A stretch of 8,464 nt of DNA from Bacteroidota bacterium (GTDB lineage: Bacteria; Pseudomonadota; Alphaproteobacteria; Puniceispirillales; Puniceispirillaceae): positions 1-8,464 of the forward strand of contig JAACDV010000090.1 of assembly GCA_009936825.1 (NCBI GenBank), given 5' to 3'. Position 1 is the stretch's first letter, and each line of letters starts with the position of its first letter. Positions 5,781 through 8,464 of this stretch are shown here, one piece after another. Made by a program: the position numbers and the translations under genes. The notes under the pieces are model-generated. The model worked only from the letters and a program-made list of their open reading frames with translations. It did not search any database and was not told the origin of the DNA.

Positions 5781-6548
5781 ATGCCAGTCACATCATCCAC
5801 CTCTGTTGGCCGTATTCTGATCAGTAATGATGACGGAATTGACGCCATTGGTATCGAAATTCTGAGCGAGATTGCCCGCACTCTCAGCGATGATATCTGG
5901 GTAATTGCACCAGATGGCAACCGGTCGGGAATGTCCCGCGCCATTTCACTGCACAAGGATGTGATTATTGAGCCGCGCGGCGATAATCATTTTACCTGTT
6001 CGGGAACGCCGAGTGATTGTGTGATTATGGGGCTGGCGCGTGTGATGGATGAAAAGCCCGATCTTGTGCTATCAGGTATCAATGCCGGAATGAATGCGGC
6101 TGACGATGTTTTATATTCCGGAACCATTGCTGCGGCGATGGAGGCGTCTTTGATGGGCGTTCCGGCAATCGCTCTCTCGCAGCGTAATGGCCGGCTTGAT
6201 AGGGCCGATTTTGATGCCGCTGCCGCGCATGGCGAGGCGGTAATCCGGCATTTGCTAGAGGTCGGGATTGCCGATCGTACGATTATGAATGTGAATTTCC
6301 CGCCGATTGCGCCGGCTGATGTCCGCGGAATCAAACCGGCCTCGCTGGACCGGCATAAATTCGGGGATCAGGTCATCGAAGGCACAGTGCCGAATAGTTA
6401 CAGGCTGGGCCCGTTACTGGCCAAACAGGAAACCTTGCCGGGAAGTGACCGGGCCATCATGGATGAAGGGTGGATATCTTTGACTTCATTAAGTATGGAT
6501 ATCATGGCGAAGGAAATTCAGGCAGGGTTGAAGGAAGTGGTGTTTTAG
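5781..6548 (+). CDS. surE: 5'/3'-nucleotidase SurE
   Basis: SurE is a metal-dependent phosphatase acting on nucleoside 5'- and 3'-monophosphates (also exopolyphosphate in some species), linked to stationary-phase survival. The 255-residue protein has the hallmark RILISNDDGIDAIGI with metal-binding D17 and D18, the PDGNRSGMS loop with S49, CSGTPSDCV (73-81), and SGINAGMN (98-105) with N101 as the likely further ligand, followed by DDVLYSGTIAAAMEA. AAAGG (5768-5772) lies 8 bases before the ATG. The 51-base gap after serS is T-rich but lacks a GC stem, so serS and surE may be co-transcribed. The surE-pcm pairing is conserved in many proteobacteria. Confidence 0.97.
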   Translation: MPVTSSTSVGRILISNDDGIDAIGIEILSEIARTLSDDIWVIAPDGNRSGMSRAISLHKDVIIEPRGDNHFTCSGTPSDCVIMGLARVMDEKPDLVLSGINAGMNAADDVLYSGTIAAAMEASLMGVPAIALSQRNGRLDRADFDAAAAHGEAVIRHLLEVGIADRTIMNVNFPPIAPADVRGIKPASLDRHKFGDQVIEGTVPNSYRLGPLLAKQETLPGSDRAIMDEGWISLTSLSMDIMAKEIQAGLKEVVF

Positions 6549-6639
6549 GCGGTTCTTCGCCCAAAAATTTATTTGCTGGCCTATCCCGGACTATTGACGA
6601 TTATTCATCAGGCTATTTAGGCGTAAATTCAGGCCAAAA

Positions 6640-7266
6640 ATGCAGGAATTTCAGAACGAAAAAGCACAATTGATCATGACATTGCGCGGCATGGGGGTTC
6701 TTGAATCCGACGTTCTGGCAGCAATTGAGCGCGTGCCGCGTGAGATTTTCGTGTCTAGCGCGTTGCAGGAACATGCTTATGAAAATGCCTCGCTGCCGAT
6801 TGCCATGGATCAGACGATCAGCCAACCCTATGTTGTTGCGCGGATGACAGCGGCGCTGCGGTTAACCGGACGAGAGCGCGTTTTGGAAATTGGCACAGGC
6901 AGCGGGTATCAGGCATCAATCCTGTCGTTTTTGGCTCGCCGGGTTTATTCAATCGAACGCTTGCGCCCGCTTTTAGTCGAGGCGGAAAACCGGTTTCGCG
7001 AGTTGCGGATCACAAATGTGACAACAAAACTGGGGGATGGCGCAAAAGGCTGGCCTGAAGGCGCACCTTTTGACAGAATACTGTTGACCTGCGCACCAGC
7101 GGAAATTCCAGTTGCCCTGTTGAATCAATTGAAATTAGACGGCATCATGGTAGCACCCGAAGGGCAGGGACGAGACCAACAGCTTGTCGTGATTACCCGC
7201 ACCGAGGCTGGATTTGAACGGGAAATTATTCTGCCAGTCAAATTCGTACCGCTGATTGAAGGATAA
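6640..7266 (+). CDS. pcm: Protein-L-isoaspartate O-methyltransferase
   Basis: Pcm uses S-adenosylmethionine to methylate abnormal L-isoaspartyl residues, starting their repair in aged proteins. The 208-residue length equals that of E. coli Pcm. Visible family blocks are VPREIFV (32-38), the substrate-site loop ISQPYVVARM (60-69), the SAM-binding motif I VLEIGTGSGYQ (81-91), the acidic end of the next strand (VYSIE), the GDGAKGWPEGAPFDRILLTCA block, and the C-terminal PVKFVPL. The ATG at 6640 has only a weak AGG upstream. The 91-base gap after surE (6549-6639) shows a 4-bp GGCG/CGCC hairpin right after the surE stop but no T-run, and no clear promoter pair. Confidence 0.97.
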   Translation: MQEFQNEKAQLIMTLRGMGVLESDVLAAIERVPREIFVSSALQEHAYENASLPIAMDQTISQPYVVARMTAALRLTGRERVLEIGTGSGYQASILSFLARRVYSIERLRPLLVEAENRFRELRITNVTTKLGDGAKGWPEGAPFDRILLTCAPAEIPVALLNQLKLDGIMVAPEGQGRDQQLVVITRTEAGFEREIILPVKFVPLIEG

Positions 7267-7269
7267 AGC

Positions 7270-8217
7270 ATGCCGCGCTTTGACAAATTAAAGTCCTTTC
7301 GTTGGAATTCGCTTCGTTCAATCGCCATGATACCTCTTATCGCGGCGGTGCTGGCTGGCTGCAGTGGTGGAGATGCTCTGGCCCCGTTGGTAGTGGCGCC
7401 GCTTCGCCAGCCGATAGAGCAAATTCCGCCGAATGGCCGCATAACTGTTAAAAAAGATGATAGCATTTACACGGTAGCTGCGCGTTATGGCGTGCCGCCA
7501 ACATCGATCATTCGCGACAATGAAATCGGACCGCCTTATAGAATTGTCCCGGGCCAATCCTTGATTATCAGCCCGCAGCGGTTTCATATCGTAACGGTTG
7601 AGGATACGGTTTTTTCAATCTCGCAGCGTTACGCGATAAGCCAGTATCAGCTGGCGCAGGCAAACGGACTTGAAGACCCGTTTGAATTGGTCGTAGGCCA
7701 GCGTTTGATTTTGCCCGCCACACAGGATTTTTCGGTACTAGAAGCACTGCCAGATGCGCAAAACACAGCCACGGCAGCACTTGTGTCCACGCCGGTAAAA
7801 GCGCCGCCCACCCCGGAGAAAAGGTTTGTTGCGCCGTCTGGAACCGGATCTTTTCAGTGGCCTGTTGAGGGCGAGGTTATTGCCGAATTCGGCCCGGCAT
7901 CACGCGGCGTTCATAATGACGGGGTGAATATTCAGGCAAATGAGGGAGACGCAGTGCGCGCAGCCGCACGCGGTACGGTTGCTTTTGTCGGGCGGGAGAT
8001 TAAATCCTTTGGCACTCTGGGTCTGGTCAAGCATGATGGCGGCATCATTACCGCTTATGCCCATCTTGGCGATGTTCTTGTTAAGGAAGGCGATGTGGTT
8101 GAAGTGGGAACACAGATCGCCACGGTAGGCACCTCGGGCAAAGTTGAGATGCCGCAACTGCATTTTGAAATCAGGAAATCACGTCAGCCGATTGATCCGC
8201 GCACGTTGATAGCCTGA
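7270..8217 (+). CDS. LysM and degenerate LytM/M23 domain lipoprotein (NlpD/DipM-like)
   Basis: The 315-residue protein begins with a lipoprotein signal peptide ending in the lipobox LAGC (C31). Two LysM peptidoglycan-binding domains follow (about 58-102 and 105-149), then a Pro/Ala-rich linker and a C-terminal M23 fold (about 193-315: FQWPVEGEVIAEFGP, AYAHLGDVLVKEGD, PQLHFEIRKSRQPIDP). The zinc-site residues are partly replaced: the HxGxD position reads NDGVN (N216, N220) and the HxH position reads QLH (Q296, H298), while H265 remains. This resembles NlpD/EnvC/DipM-type proteins, which activate amidases at the division site rather than cutting peptidoglycan themselves. It follows pcm by 3 bases with GAAGGA (7258-7263) at good spacing. 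The role is inferred from family knowledge. Confidence 0.9.
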   Translation: MPRFDKLKSFRWNSLRSIAMIPLIAAVLAGCSGGDALAPLVVAPLRQPIEQIPPNGRITVKKDDSIYTVAARYGVPPTSIIRDNEIGPPYRIVPGQSLIISPQRFHIVTVEDTVFSISQRYAISQYQLAQANGLEDPFELVVGQRLILPATQDFSVLEALPDAQNTATAALVSTPVKAPPTPEKRFVAPSGTGSFQWPVEGEVIAEFGPASRGVHNDGVNIQANEGDAVRAAARGTVAFVGREIKSFGTLGLVKHDGGIITAYAHLGDVLVKEGDVVEVGTQIATVGTSGKVEMPQLHFEIRKSRQPIDPRTLIA

Positions 8218-8234
8218 TTGCTGAAGGTTTATTG

Positions 8235-8260
8235 ATATCCCGGCCCTAGTACTGGGATAT
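8235..8260. terminator. Possible bidirectional terminator between convergent genes
   Basis: ATATCCC (8235-8241) and GGGATAT (8254-8260) form a 7-bp stem with a 12-base loop, in and just beyond the 28-base gap between two convergent genes; the right arm lies in the last codons of the minus-strand gene. Neither side has a convincing T-run, so this is a weak candidate based mainly on location and symmetry. Confidence 0.3.
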
Positions 8261-8464
8261 ATTCGTTTCTGTGCGGGCTGCCAGATCGACGATAAATTGC
8301 CATGCAACACGCCCTGATCTTGCCCCGCGTTCCATTGACCAGGCCAACGCTTCGCGGCGCACATCTACCTTCGCCGTGTTAATGCCAAAATGAGCGATAT
8401 ATCCATCGACAATTTCAAGATAGGTTTCCTGATCGGTTGTGTGAAAGCCTATCCACAGGCCGAA
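8246..8464 (-). CDS. DUF815-type AAA+ ATP-binding protein, C-terminal 72 residues only
   Basis: Read on the minus strand from the window edge, the frame is open to TAG at 8248-8246. The 72 residues begin FGLWIGFHTTDQETYLEIVD and contain ERGARSGRVAWQFIVDLAAR, which match my recollection of the C-terminus of the DUF815 family of AAA+ ATPases of unknown function. The nucleotide-binding part lies outside the window. In many alphaproteobacteria a gene of this family lies next to the surE-pcm-M23 cluster, ahead of yajC-secDF, which supports the call. It is convergent with the LysM/M23 gene, with 28 bases between the two stops. It is partial and has no start in the window. Confidence 0.8.
   Translation of the reverse strand, partial: FGLWIGFHTTDQETYLEIVDGYIAHFGINTAKVDVRREALAWSMERGARSGRVAWQFIVDLAARTETNISQY

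Noticed and set aside
6548..6575. GGCG/CGCC hairpin at the surE stop as a terminator.
   Set aside because: The stem is only 4 bp and is followed by AAAAATTTATTT rather than a T-run. surE and pcm are commonly co-transcribed.
6594..6629. TTGACG before pcm as a -35 element.
   Set aside because: Candidate -10 elements (TATTTA, TAAATT) fall at 14 and 24 bases, outside the usual 16-18 spacing.

Overview
The window looks like a chromosomal segment of an alphaproteobacterium. The order scpA-scpB-tatA-tatB-tatC-serS-surE-pcm-(LysM/M23 lipoprotein) is a familiar alphaproteobacterial housekeeping cluster, and the proteins read as members of those families. Base composition is moderate by eye, lower than in many high-GC alphaproteobacteria, so a marine or other uncultured lineage (for example SAR116-like) is possible; that assignment is a guess. 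No phage, transposase, CRISPR, tRNA or rRNA was seen.

Layout. Positions 1-1391 hold the 3' part of scpA and complete scpB (condensin partner proteins), joined by an ATGA overlap. An FbpC/PotA-like ABC transporter ATPase (1384-2421) overlaps the scpB end and has no permease or binding-protein gene beside it. A 120-base gap with a plausible promoter leads to the Tat translocase genes tatA, tatB and tatC (2542-4360). Then come serS (4452-5729), surE (5781-6548), pcm (6640-7266) and a lipoprotein with two LysM domains and a degenerate LytM/M23 domain (7270-8217). The 3' end of a convergent gene for a DUF815-type AAA+ ATP-binding protein (8464-8246, minus strand) closes the window.

The genes serve chromosome segregation (ScpAB), export of folded proteins (TatABC), translation (SerS), stationary-phase nucleotide and protein maintenance (SurE, Pcm) and cell-wall remodelling (the LysM/LytM lipoprotein). 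Most spacings are short and all genes but the last point the same way, so one or a few operons are likely.

The unusual part is the Tat locus. TatA carries a histone-H1-like tail of Lys-Lys-x-x-Ala pentads. TatB ends at a TGA, but the same frame continues for 43 more sense codons encoding a matching Lys/Ala/Gly tail, and the next stop lies only 6 bases before tatC. This is either a nonsense-truncated tail, a read-through extension or a sequence error. TatC has acidic ends, including a perfectly duplicated PKRFDEEE. Several short tandem duplications cluster between about 2.76 and 4.44 kb, and two perfect 8-bp inverted repeats form a nested potential hairpin shortly after the TatB TGA.
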